From Astropecten irregularis (lineage: Eukaryota; Echinodermata; Asteroidea; Paxillosida; Astropectinidae): 64,000 nt of DNA. The DNA is taken from contig OZ020253.1 of NCBI GenBank assembly GCA_963971285.1, positions 620,001-684,000 of the forward strand. The letters are read 5' to 3'. The translations under genes were made by a program, and so were the position numbers. Shown here one piece after another: positions 11,455 to 24,600 of this stretch. The number at the start of each line of letters is the position of its first letter. Positions within the stretch are counted from its first letter, which is position 1. Below the pieces are notes generated by a model that was not told where the DNA came from, did not search any database, and saw only the letters and a list, made by a program, of their open reading frames with translations.

Positions 11455-14400
11455 AATTATCATCCAAGTTTTTGTTTTTTCACATTAAGTTAAAAAAAGA
11501 GATACATGCCAATGTTGGCATACATGAAATACATATTTAACAGACGCTCAAGAAATATAAGATAAATAGAAATAGTTTTATCTTTTTAAAGGCAGCTAGA
11601 GATTCAGATGGGCAAACAGGGTATACTGTTTTATTAGTTCATGCCTGTTGTGTTTTGGTTGCCCCAAAATAATAAATAATGATTAGCAATGTTCATTTAT
11701 AGTGCCTGAATGTGGTGGGGATAATGAATTGACAGGTGAATTGACACCTGTTACATGATACGAGTTTTGTTCTTCCCACCATTTTTGGTTAATCTACCTC
11801 GACAGTGATTTTCATTTTTACCCCATATAGGGCACTGTGTACATGTATATATATAAATATATACAGATATCAACTAGACATTTTTTCACAGAATCTCCTA
11901 GCCATTATTGTTATTCTACTTTTTTTGGGGGGGGGGCTTTTTTTTGTCTCCATGCAGCTGTGTTTGTTGTCCTATAGTGACATAATCTTCTGACAAATTC
12001 TTTGGCCGAAAATTTTCCCTTTTTTGTAAGCACATCCTTCGGGAATGAAACAACTATCCCATGTGCTCAATTGTATATGATCATGATCTTTTAAGGGTGC
12101 TAAAAAAATTATAAAATCGGTCCCTACTTGTGCAGGGAAGAGGAGGAAGAAGAAGAAAATAAATGTTTTTGTAAATATCATTACATAGCAAATACAATCA
12201 TTAGTAGTTCTTGTTTTGTTTGCAGTTTAAAGGAAGATTCTACCCTAAAGTTTCCCCCGAAAGTTTAAATGTTAAGTTATGTTGTACAAAGTCATGGTGT
12301 TATTACGTTTGGGCGTCGTAAGCTAATTAACATCCGGGTCCCTAAAATATAGAAGCTTATTTTAGTTTTGATGGACAAAGTTATTTTATTTATCTTGCTC
12401 TAGTTTTTAAAGGGTTTAAAAGGGTAGCAACTTCCTTTAACGATAGTTCTTTCAGTTAAAACCAGGAAGCTTAATAGTAGTAAATTCATTTTGGGTAATT
12501 AATATTGTACAAGTAATATCATTTTGTTTGTTTCGTTTCATTTTGCTTTCCTGTCATGTCATTAAGTTCTCAAAACATTTAAAGAAATACTTCACATGTT
12601 TATGAAAATCAATGCAAAGCTGCTGAAAAGGACAATGCAAAATTACATTTAGAAGAAATATAATTATTTGTATATATTACATGTATTAGTGAAAGAGTTG
12701 TCATCGTTACTGTGATATTATAAGCAGCTCCTTCCCTTTTGTACATAATTAAGATGAATAGTTGGATACAAACATAGCATAACACGTGCTGTATTACAAA
12801 TAGTTGTGCTATTGTGGTATCTCAAATCTATATCCCTTTTTTTTTCTCTAAATCGAAATATTTGGCATTTAAATCATTGGAATGACTGCTAAGGGTGTCA
12901 AAAGTTGTTGCTTTTCGTGCAACACACCCATAAATCATAGGTTTCCTGCCATTTTCGGATATTTAGTGGGCGACATTCAGTCAAAAAGATAGTGTTTGCG
13001 GTTTTTGCCACTCACTTAATATTTTTGGAATTTCTACAAATTAGTAAGTTTTTCTCTTACATTGAAAATCTTATTTCAGGTTGTTTTATGTTTTACCTTT
13101 CCCCATTTCACTTCTAAATTCCATGAATTTACCAGAAGTGAACTCTTGCCAAGAAAAGTTGGCAACAACACTGGAATGACTCATAAAATGCTTTTTAGCC
13201 TGTGAAAAACCATGTCACATTGATTTGGGTCATCCAGTATGAATATTCAACAAGCGTATATAAATATTCAATCCATATATGAATATTCATGTAAATGTTG
13301 TATGATCATGCTGCCTGCTGTGACGTGATGTGATATATATCTATATATATTGCACTTATTTTCAGGGTTGACTTAGTATTTTTATTACCACATCCCACTA
13401 TTTTAGTATATAACAGATTGTACACAAGATACACTTTTCTATTTCAGATATTTCCATGGTGTATATTAACCCAGCTTCAGGTGTGTTGTTCAAACTTATT
13501 CACTGGCTAGAGTTTTGTGTGACATTAATCGTACCTCGTGCAGTTTTACTGAAATGAGAAAATAATGTACATTAAAGCTGGTGACCGAGTGTGCTTAATG
13601 ATGATTATTATTCTAGTCAAACATGTACAGGGTACCAGGCAAAAGCAATATGCACGTATTATGTCAGTGGTCATCTTTTAATGTTTGTTTGGTATGAAAG
13701 TCCGCACATTTTTAAGTACACTTGTTTCTTCGAGTAAAATTTATTACAAAAAATGAGTTTACTGTTACTTTCCTCACGAAAAGATGTTTCCTCTACATGT
13801 ATTTTATTGTAGCCTTTGTCGATGGTATTTACATTTCTGTATTTTTAGTTAATTTGATTTTACCCTGCTGAGGAGGCAAACACATGCTAATGAGCAGGTG
13901 CACTGTGCTACTTGTAGTGAGGAAATTAATTGAGATCGGTGTAGTGCTTTAGGTGGGGTGCGAAAGGGAACTGCTTACGTAATGTCCGACTCTTTACAAC
14001 TTACCGAGGGAAATGGTTTAAAAATCCCTACTTTTCTGACAGACAACTGCTATTTATTTTGTTCCAATTACAGCCGTTCAATTTTGCTACCTTTTGTAAA
14101 ATATTGATATGCCGTAACCATGTGCAGAGTTCTATTTTATTTACATTGGTTTTAGGCATTTCTTGTAAATATATAATTATGAAATACGATAAGGACATTG
14201 GTTGCTTTCTCTTTGCAGTTTTACGATACCCAGTCGGAAAGGGTTAACGGTTCCTGCGACGTTACCAATTTAGAGTTAGGTAAAGGCGCGGGAAAGTGTT
14301 AACCCTCCCGAGTTTGTTCGAAATTTCAGCTTAGGATGTTTTTGAGGCGTGGTATCCAAGGTATAATAAATCGACACGTCGCAAACCTTGAACCTGTATT

Positions 14401-15340
14401 ATAATAAATAAACCCATCAAGCTGAAATTTGAGCGAAAAGGAAGTAATATGGAGCTCATTCAAAGGCACTCTGACATCCAAAAAGGCTTTTGTAACAGCC
14501 CAATTGCTTTTGCAATGCATTGGAAAGTTCTTGTTTTCATCTTACCGGTGAAAGATGTATCAACTTTTTGAAAATAAGGACTTAAAAGTGATAGTTTACA
14601 CATGTATCATAAAAATTGACCGAAACTGTACAGACAATATTATGATTAATTTCTCTGGGTTCAGTGTTGTGCGTTTCCTTCTGCTGGCTGTACATAGGCT
14701 TTAATAAGAATTCTTTGATTCAAGTTGGTATGCTTCAAGGATCAGTTATCCCCTCAACAATAAAGTTTTGTATATATTATCATTAATATTCCTACATATC
14801 ACAAATAAAAATTTAAGAAAAAAAAAGGATTTCAAATGGTTTGGAGTCAATTGTGTCTGTCGAATCGGTCCTGAATTTCCATAAAAGTGTTTGTGAATTC
14901 TTCTTCACTTTGAATTTTTGTTTTAAATATTATAATCGAATTCATTGGCATTTTTGTGGTGTTTAATGTTGCTTTTGTTTCTTAAAACAATAGATTATTT
15001 TTTCCCCTTAGTTTTTATCGTTCAGAGGTTCGTTCAGATGCATTTAAATCCAACCAATAATTACCAATAAAACGGATGAATGCTTGTATTCTTTATATAT
15101 AAACCTAAAAAAGAGAGGAATCTTTTGGAATAAAAGTGTTTGGCCGTTGAGATAATCGTTCCATGGTCTATTATTATTTTGCCTCGAAATGTAAGTGAAA
15201 CTTATTGATGATTATCGAAATATCGCAAAAACAAAACATTCATTTCCATGACATACTGATACTATTGACCGCAATATATAGCCGCATTTAAAAATAATAT
15301 GGACATTTAACACCAAACGGAGCTGCAATGAAAATTAAAA
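11455..15340. other. Intergenic AT-rich sequence between the convergent SLC6 genes
   Basis: No exon or family domain was recognised on either strand. Features are limited to AT microsatellite-like patches (about 11825-11870, 13257-13350), a G-run near 11927 and AATAAA-like hexamers near 11670, 14402, 14757 and 14803. The two near 14757 and 14803, followed by an A-rich run at about 14816, would suit a distal poly(A) site of the left gene. That is only a suggestion. Confidence 0.3.
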
Positions 15341-15361
15341 GCCATGAAAAAAAATTAAGTC

Positions 15362-15475
15362 ATTGAAAAGTGAACAAAGAAAAATATTGACTTGGGTTGG
15401 ATTCGAAACAGCGACCTCTGGAACAACGCACCAGCGCTCTAACAGAGCCATGGTGCACATGCGCCGTATGCTTCC
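15362..15475 (-). repeat. tRNA-derived SINE copy
   Basis: On the minus strand this reads as a tRNA-like head: a GAGCGCTGGTGCG-type A-box region, the anticodon region, then GAGGTCGCTGTTTCGAATCC in place of the B box, followed by a tail TTTTCTTTGTTCACTTTTCA. The same head and tail order recurs near 22.7, 33.2, 51.9 and 57.7 kb. Confidence 0.65.
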
Positions 15476-15639
15476 TCACTACTGTTATATGCCTCTACAA
15501 ATCCCGTGTAATTAAAAGCAGAAAAATAGAGACACTCATTTATCAAGAATAGTCCATTCATTTGGTTTGAGGATCAACATTCTTCTTTTGGTATAGGGCA
15601 AGCAATTTACAGTGAAGTTATACTGATAATGAGTCGGGG

Positions 15640-15652
15640 GGGGGGGGGAGGA
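15640..15652. repeat. Poly(G) run
   Basis: About 12 consecutive G residues, a plain homopolymer tract in intergenic DNA. Confidence 0.8.
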
Positions 15653-15734
15653 TTACTAAATTTCATCATCGAAGCCTCGCGCCGGCGCATAAGTTGGCAA
15701 CACTTAAATACAGCAACCAGAGTGAAAGTTATTT

Positions 15735-16195
15735 GACACACCTAAACTTATCCAGTTCTGCTTTCATTTATCTGTTTTTCGTCAGAATTAAATTACAATT
15801 TAACCAAAACAACTGACAATGACATCATTGTCTTATTTCCTCTAGTTCTCACACTTTAGCGAAAATTAAATCCCATGCAACCACAATGAAAGTCAGTAGA
15901 CACACCCAACCGAATATCATTATCCAGTTCTGCTTTTATTTCTGTTGCTCATCTAAATTAAACTACAATTTTAAAACCAAAACAACTGACAATGACACAT
16001 TGTCTTATTTCCTCTAATTCTCACACTTTAGCGAAAATTAAATTCCACGCAACCACAATGAAAGTCAGTAGACACACCCAACCGAATATCATTATCCAGT
16101 TCTGTTTTTATTTCTCTGTTTCTCATCTAAATTAAATTACAATTTTAAAACCAAAACAACTGACAATGACATCATTGTCTTTTTTCCTACATAGT
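15735..16195. repeat. Tandem repeat, about 165-172 bp period, nearly 3 copies
   Basis: Units start with GACACACC at 15735, 15899 and about 16071, giving spacings of 164 and 172. Shared blocks include TTATCCAGTTCTG, AAACAACTGACAATGACA and TCACACTTTAGCGAAAATTA. The last unit is cut short at about 16195. It has no coding content. Confidence 0.85.
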
Positions 16196-18613
16196 ACATG
16201 GTGACATCGCATACAGCTATTATTACAACGCACAGTTTGCTTGGTTTGCATTGCATGCTTTTATTGTTCGCTTAATTTTCACTAAAGTTTTCGTCGATTT
16301 GTTTTTTGTGTTTTTTGTTCAGCCACATTTACATGTATTTCCTTTCCACACAGTATGATAATACTTGTTTTGTTATTCTATAGGGGAATTTATCTCTGCA
16401 CATTATGTTCCACTGAAAAGGGGGACTTTTTTCACCAGAACTGTTATTTATTTTTGATTGCTTATATACATCATTGGTTCAATCACTTGCAAGCTTTTAA
16501 CTTTTGAATAAAATATGTACACTTTAAAAAGTAATGCATGCAAAAAAGCATTCACATTGCTTACTACACTGTATCAATATGCCATGGTGAAATATTGTCC
16601 ATGATTAGACAAACATCCGAGATTATCGAGAGTGACATACGCTAATACTTTCAGTGAATCTCTTTTAGCCGTTAATAATCGCGCCTTTTTACCAAACAAA
16701 TTCGCGAACGAATCAGGCGTCTAAATATCGGAAAATTGTCCTTAATTTGTTGCACTGAAAAAAGCCCCACGCGCTTTAGCAATGAGCCCACGTACAAACC
16801 ATACTACGAAGGCAGGGAACTTGACCGCATGTCACCGACTATGCCAAACAAATGTTCATGTCACTCTTATAGACAAACCCGTTGAGCCTGCGTGGACCAA
16901 CTTGAGTTTCGACATAAAACGGTCATTGATTATGTTTGGCATAGTCAGTAACATTTGGTCAGGTTCCCAGTCCTCTTGCATAGGTTTGTGCATGTGAACA
17001 TTGCTAAAGTGGGAGGATTTTTTTTTTCAGTGTGGCAGTCTCGCGTGCCTATATGCTTTTACATTACCAACAACTTTGAGTCTAGTTTAATTATGAGATA
17101 ATTATTGTGTTTACACCATACACACATGCTCTGTAATTAACAATAACTGAGCCAAGGCTTGGACTATGGCTAAGCTACGTGTTCTAATCATTTCAGTTGC
17201 GAAATCTGCCATTCTTTCTGCATGAGCCGTTCCCAACTTCGCCTCGCAACTACACTGGATATGGCTCAGACATTGTTATTGCAAATATAGACGGTGTCCT
17301 CGGAGAAACTCTATATACATATGCATAGATCTTTAAATACAATCACTTCTTTCCCATACTATAGTTCTTTTACGTAGGGGCTATACGTAGGCCTGTCCTA
17401 CGAAAAGAATAATTTATTTGCATTCACTTGGCGCAGTTTTCGGTGCTAGACGTTTAGAAATGAATTATCGCGTCATTCCGAAATTATCACAAAAATAGCA
17501 ATACATATGTACAAAATATAATGGTATTTTTAGCGTTTGATTAATGTTATTTTTTTTTTTTTTTTTTTTCATTCAAACACGAGCATTATCAATTTTGTAT
17601 CAGATGCAAATGTAAGGTTATAATTAAGATGCAAATACACGCAAAAACATGCAAACTTGCGCAAATAGCTCAAACTCGAAATATTATTAAGTTGTCAAAA
17701 TGAATGAAATATACTTTAAATAAAATACACCCTCTTCCAAAAGAAGAGGAAATAATGGGACTGATGAGATGCTTAATCCGCCTGCACATTTGTAGAGCAA
17801 AATGGAGGTCACTTTCAGCCACACGAATGTTTTTATTTTTAATACAGATCACAGACCATCTAGGTTCAAGCATGGTGCATGGAGTCCCTGGCCAGTACAC
17901 ACTGGCAAAATATCCGGTGTTTGTTTAAGTTCATACTACTGTTACACGCGCAATTCTTTGTTTCCATTTTAGGAAAAGCAAGCCTACAATACACGCACAT
18001 TTTGGATAATAATTCCCAAATGTCTCCTCGTTTAAAATAATTTTTATTTACACATTAATTTGCATGAATTTTTAGTAGAACATTAAAATTTCGCCTGTCG
18101 TCCAGTGAAATCTTGACAGATAAAAATAAAAGGCATAAAACAGGCACACCAATGTTATTGTTTATTGCATTGAACTTGTCTATTTCAATATTTGGTATAC
18201 ATGATTAAAGGGGAAGTATTTGGCCATTATGGGCTAAGTTAACAAGGCTATAATTATAGGCATTATTTTTTGTTTCTGACACTTGCAACAATTGGCGTTG
18301 GCTTACACAGTGAATGGGGTTTTAGGTATGTCCTTCATTTGTATAATAATCTACTCAAGTCCTGTCTGGTCTCTTCTGTGACTCCACACAGTGGTATATC
18401 TTTCTTTGTTGGTGGAAACTTTGCCATTTTCCTCCAACTCCTGACCTAGCTTGCTCAATATTATTCTTCCATTCCAATGTACGGTTTCTTGGATCACGGT
18501 GCGGGGTGATTACTCAAGGACAGGTTAATAATATTCTTTTCATTGGGCTAAAAACAAAGCCCGGCTGGAACGCTTCCCTTCCACTTCTAAGTTGTCTTTC
18601 TTTATTTCACATT
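16196..18613. other. Intergenic sequence, no gene recognised
   Basis: AT-rich spacer between the 3' ends of the two SLC6 genes. It has a poly(T) run of about 23 at 17550-17572 and several reverse-strand AATAAA sites (for example 18163 and 18041). One of these could end the transcript of the second gene if the AATAAA immediately after its stop is not used. Confidence 0.35.
18601..18606 (-). terminator. Candidate poly(A) signal of the second SLC6 gene
   Basis: AATAAA on the minus strand about 8 nt past the TGA stop at 18614-18616. A 3' UTR this short would be unusual, so further downstream signals are equally possible. Confidence 0.3.
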
Positions 18614-21600
18614 TCAAACGGCCTCGCCTTTGAATCCAGTGAGTGATACCGAGGCAGCGGTAGCGCCCCCTACCGGTACACTAATGCCATCCTCCTGCGG
18701 AAAGAACTTGACATTGACTATGCCAGCCTCACCATCAGCGGTCACGCCCTGTTCCACTGCGCCGCCCATGGTGGTACCGTGAGTTTCATGGACTAGGGCA
18801 GCCTCCTCGCGGTGATGTTGCAAGGCTGGACCCCATTCAGCAGTGGGTGTGATCAACGCACGAAGTCTCTGTTAAGAGGATGACAGACGGGAAACAAAAT
18901 TAACTAAAATTTAAAAACAAAATCTGGAAAATGTTAATTTTCATAATCACCTTTTTTTGAGGTTAAGATTAATTATTGACAAATAAAGCGAGCACAAGAA
19001 TATGGCTTTCCCCCACATTATCTTTCGGACACAATTTCTTCATCCGAATAAAATGTCTGCCTATACCCTGACTGCACAGAATCTTCAAACTCCATGGAGG
19101 AAATGTAAGTCACAAAGAGTCTCATTTTAGCATTGCTCTCTAAATGCAAAATGGTGAAAATACAACTCTTTAGAATCGGGTTGTCCCTTATAATTGTTCT
19201 TAAAAAAGAGTGTTTGTTATTTCACTCGTTTAGAATGGGTTTCACTCAGAGTGAGGAATACCTCAAAACGATGCAAACTTCTCTCTAAAAGAGTGGAAGA
19301 CAACTCGAAAAAGACTTGTCCCTCATATGGCTCTTCAAAGAGTGCCTTTTCAATCTTTTGCATTTAGAGAGTGTGCAACATGCTTCCCCTCTGATTCCAT
19401 TTGTAGATAGCACTATAAAAACCCACGCTCCATCCTATAGTATAACTTCACCATACCTCTCGGTATAGATAGAGCAATCTTATATTGCATCTTTACATAA
19501 TATACGTACATCTTTCAATCCACCTTTGGCTTTGAGGAACTCAAATCCCCAGAAGAATGGAATAAACATGAGGCTGGACATGATCATCATCCAGCCAATA
19601 GCACGAGCCCAGGAAGGGAACTCCTCCGGCTCACTCCAGGAAGTCCAGTTGAAGAGCAAAACAAACTGCAGAGATAAAAACATCAACACTCTTCCTTTAA
19701 TGACATGCATCAAATATGGTATGAAAACAGAGAGTCAACAAATACCAGGCCACATAGGAGATGGGTTAGAAAGGTTAAGAAAACGGTCTTCAAGTTGAAA
19801 TATGCAATTCAAGAGCATGTCCACGTAAGGTGTGCAGTGCATAATGCTTTTCTATGATGTAGTCAATTGGTTGGAGTCAAACATATTTGTCATGGCCATT
19901 ACAATGTCGCAGATACTCATAGTAAAGTACAATGCTGACCAAAGTGTGAATTAAGCTTTTTACAAATAATGATATGACAATGTTTGTGAGATTTTCTTAA
20001 GATTGTTATGTCTTGAAGAAATTTAGGGCCTATACTGTTACTCATGGTGCTGACAGTCACAGACTACAGTTTTTCATTTTCACTCCATTTTGGTTGCTGC
20101 CGAATTATTTTGATGGTTGTTATCTGCCGATTCCGTGCATTGTGATTGGCCAACGCGTTGCAAACTCTAGGTGGCGCGCTAATTATAATCGCCCCGTCAT
20201 ACTTACAGACAGCACGCATGGGGTGATCAAGCACCAGTTTATCGGCCACCACCAGAAGAAGATGGAGTCAACAACCCCATCACCAAGCATGGACCTGATG
20301 TCGTTGAGGAATCGTTTGATACCGTAGAACCATCCGAGAGCAATGCACTCACTGAGACCGAAGATTAGCAGGGCGAAGTCGGCTGCGTACTTATCCATAA
20401 GCTTCACCCAGAGATTACCAGCCTGCAGGAATTTGAAAGACATAAAAAGATGCCTATATTGCCACTTGTCAAGATAAGAAATACTTTAAAGTGTTTGGAA
20501 TGTCACTGAATAAGAGTGTAAAACCCAAAGCAAAACAAAACACTTTCAAGAGTTTGACAACTTCCCTCAAACATTTTGGTCGACGTCTACTGATAAGTAA
20601 ATAATATCGCAATAAATTGTCTGAGATATACAGTTCAAATATCCAATGATTTATTTAACCATTTAAGATGATTATTGAATAATATTGCATCTTGAATCAT
20701 TCATTGTCTTTACTTAAATAGATGAAATCTTATCACTAATGGCTTGGTATATTCGAAACTTAGGAAACGGGTGATTCTTTTCTTTCAAATTATCGGGTGC
20801 ATTAATCCTCGTCTTTACCTGTGTGATAGTGTTCAGCCCCAGAAGGAAAGCGATAGCGCAGTACACAGCCACAACCAGAGATTTACGACCTTTCAGCTTG
20901 TCTGGGAATTGGTCCATAATGGAGGTCACAACAGTCTCAACGATGCAAAACTGGACACAGAAAAGGGGAACAAAATTCATGTAAATTTCTGGCAAAATGT
21001 AGAAATAAATTATCAAGCTCATAAGTTATGGTGAGTAAAATACATTGTGTTACGTTAAACCGGTTAGTTGATTAAGTTAGGTCCATTGGCACTTGAACTT
21101 GTGTGGTCTTTGGAAATTAGGATTGTTCTCATATTACGGTGTCCTGAAAGGGCCCGGTCTATTTTTTTTTCAATAATAAATTGTCACGGTAGCAAATCTC
21201 TGTTTCTGTTAATTTGTTGGATTTAAATATATATCCTTTCTAATTTGCTTCGTTTCATGTCTGGACTTACCTGACTGTCCAGACCCAAGGTCAATAGCAT
21301 GAAGAAGAACAGGAATGACCAGACAGGAGCACCAGGTAAATGAAGGACAGCCTCGGGGTAAACGATGAAGGCAAGACCGAAGGCTGATCATAAACAAACA
21401 AACAAACAAAAAGTCATACTTTAAATTCAGCATTATTACCGTTGGTTAAAAGGTGTTTTAATAAATATAGAGGTCATAGGACATTATAATTGCTTTGTTG
21501 TGGAGTTGATATCCCCTGGCGGTTATCTCCTTTATTATGAAGTGGTCATTATTTTCTCATGTTTCTAGGCCACTCTTGACTGGTGCAACTGAACATGGAG

Positions 21601-24600
21601 ATCATAAGTTTAAACATTTTTACAATGATCGTGAACTTACATTGATCAACGACATCCTCGACGTCTTTGCCAAGTTCGTGGGACATGTTACCGAGAATTG
21701 AAAAGATAACAAAGCCGGCCAAAATGCTGGTGCCACAGTTCAGTAATGGAACCAGAATTGCATCTCTGAGTGGGGAAAAATAAGAAGAAAGTTTGGTGAG
21801 ATTTAGCAGAACATCCAGTACTTTAATCAAATGAAGATTTGAAAAAATTTCATTGACAACTTTTTGGGTCAAAGGATTCGCTGATAATTTCAGAACGAGC
21901 AGTTTTGTTTCTTTAACTGACCGTTCATCAGTGATCTTGTCTTGATGCCCATATGTCCTCAAACATTTCAATTTGATCCACTTGGAGCAATGGAGGGAAT
22001 CACATGCTTTGATAGACTTACCTCAAGCAATTATTGTGGAACTTATTATAGGACGAGAGGGTTATCAGACCTCCCCAAGATGCACTCAGTGAATAGAATA
22101 TCTGCACCGCTGCATCCTTCCACACCTGCCGATCAAGAAGGAACAAACATTGTGAATATTCACAAGTTGTAAGGGTAATGACCAGGGACCAATATTTCTG
22201 CTGCTTAAGCACCAAAACCTGCTTAATCTCCATAAACCTTGTTAAAATCAGTTTGATAACTCCTTGTGAATGTTATGCCCAGCAAACAATGGCCGAACAC
22301 AAATCAAAAGCAGTAAACATCACATGAAAGTTTGGTTGGTAATCCTGTTTGATCAACTTTTCATGCGTAAGCAAATTTTGTGCTTAACTTGGCAGCTCTA
22401 TGAAATTGCCCGAGGTGAACTACCAAAAGTTACTTTCAACATCGACTATATTTCCTTTTTTTCCCTTTTACCTTGGCATCTCCAAGTTGCTCCCATCTTG
22501 GTTGGACGAAAAAATCGACCCCTTTCCAATACCCCTCAAGGGTGACGCCACGAACCAGTAGAATCACCAGAACGACATAGGGAAACGTGGCAGTGAAATA
22601 CACCACCTGGAGATGGAAAAAACAAAATCAATTCAAGTATTAAACTGCTACAAACAACCCTTCAAACAAAAATAATAACCTTGAAAAGTGAACAAAAAAA
22701 TTGATTGGTGTGGGATTCGAACCGGCGACCTCCGGAATACCAGGCCAATGCTCTTACCAACTGAGTTCAGTTTCTCTTGTGCTTATTTGATGATGAAAAA
22801 ATGGCATGTTATAATTGCTTAGAGTGAGGAGGGTCTGACGTTTCAATCCTATAACAGGATCTTCCCAAACGGCTAAATAAAAAAGATAATTTTGGTATAA
22901 AGAAAAACAAGATAACTCTAAGCTGAAACTGAAGCTTTTAGGAAACCAGAGTGTGAGTGTAGAACTAGAAACAGGCCCTGGCCAACACAAAACCATTAAG
23001 GAGCTACTATCATGTTTTCCACATCCGTTAATGATCAAGCAACAAGTTTAGAATCAAGACTAAAACCACAACTCTCTGACAAAATGTGATGATGGATGTA
23101 CCTTCCCGGATGATTTGATTCCCTTGACGAGACAGCCGAAGACGAGAATCCACGCCAAGGCAAGACACAAGGCGAGTTGCCAGATGACGTAACCAGTCTC
23201 ACCAATATGATCTGAGAGATGTAGCATACCATTCCTGGAAGACGAAGAAATTTATCTTTTATATGCAAACAAAAAATCAGCTTGTGCATCAGACGACAAT
23301 TTCATGTCACTCTCATTTGGAGGAAATAGCTTTCCCGTGAAGGATATTATGAACTAGTTCTCTAAATATTCATTCAGTTCCAAATTATTACTTTATTTCG
23401 TCAAGGTTTCTCTTAACACAATTTGCTGTTTCTAACATTCAGGAAAAAGGACATATTTTTTTATGAATTTTAGATGTCGTATCCTATGCTTCTATAATAA
23501 AAAAATAACGGTTTTTCATAGAATAAATCATAAGTAAATATGAAAAGAATCCAATAATGATTTCTAGAAATATTTGGGCTTCGGGATAAAGTGTTAAAAA
23601 TGTAATTGATTATTGTTTCAATACTTGGTATAAATGTTTTCAAGGCTCTATATTTTTTGTCAATTATTCTTACTCGTAAAATTCTTCGGATGGTCGAGAG
23701 CGCATTTGCTTCAAAGGGTCTACATAGTCGGTAATATTCCCATCCTCGGTGATGTTGTACATATCCAGATCAGAGCTGGTCATATTCTCCACCTGTTGGC
23801 ACGTATTATTGAAGGTGACTATACCACCATTCTGCAGGCACTCCTTGACTAGGTCACTGCAATAGGGCGTGTTCCACTCATGACCACACCCATCCCATGG
23901 CAGGCTGGTGGTCATTGAATGGAACATGTAGAAGATGGTGTATGTGATGATCACATTGTAATAGATGCTCACATAGGCTGATACGATGACCATACCAAAG
24001 CCCACACCTGTTATGACACAAAACAAAGTTATCTTTTCAGTTAGATTCGGACATGCATTATCCTCCTGTGAAGAAATATAGCTAAAATTTCAACTATGCT
24101 GCAAGGTACTTGTACCATAATGAATACAGTAATGGCTCTTAAAACCCTACATATTTGCTCAGGTTTTTCATTCGCATATTCCATGTTCATGATGCACCCT
24201 CTTCTCGCAAAAAGATTACATAAATTTCATTGATTATATGAGCAAGAAAAACATAATTTTAAACAAAAGACTCTATTACTTCCATTCTATCTTCCAGCAG
24301 CATCGACTCTAAGTATTTTGCAGTCAACAGAATATAATTCTACTGTATATAATTTTATGCATGGAATATTAGGCCTGAAATGTGAGGGTTAAGTAGTCAT
24401 TGGTGCAGGTAGGGATATGTAAATCGGAAAATTGTCCCTCAAATTATCGCAAAAGAAAATCGAATGTGATTGTCTTATTTTAGATACAATTTCCACACGG
24501 AAAGCGTGGCGAGGGCATTCGAACTTGAACAGGTGAACAAAATCAACAGGTGCCTCAAATGGTCATATTTCAGTGAAACGATTCGCTTCATTGCCATGTG

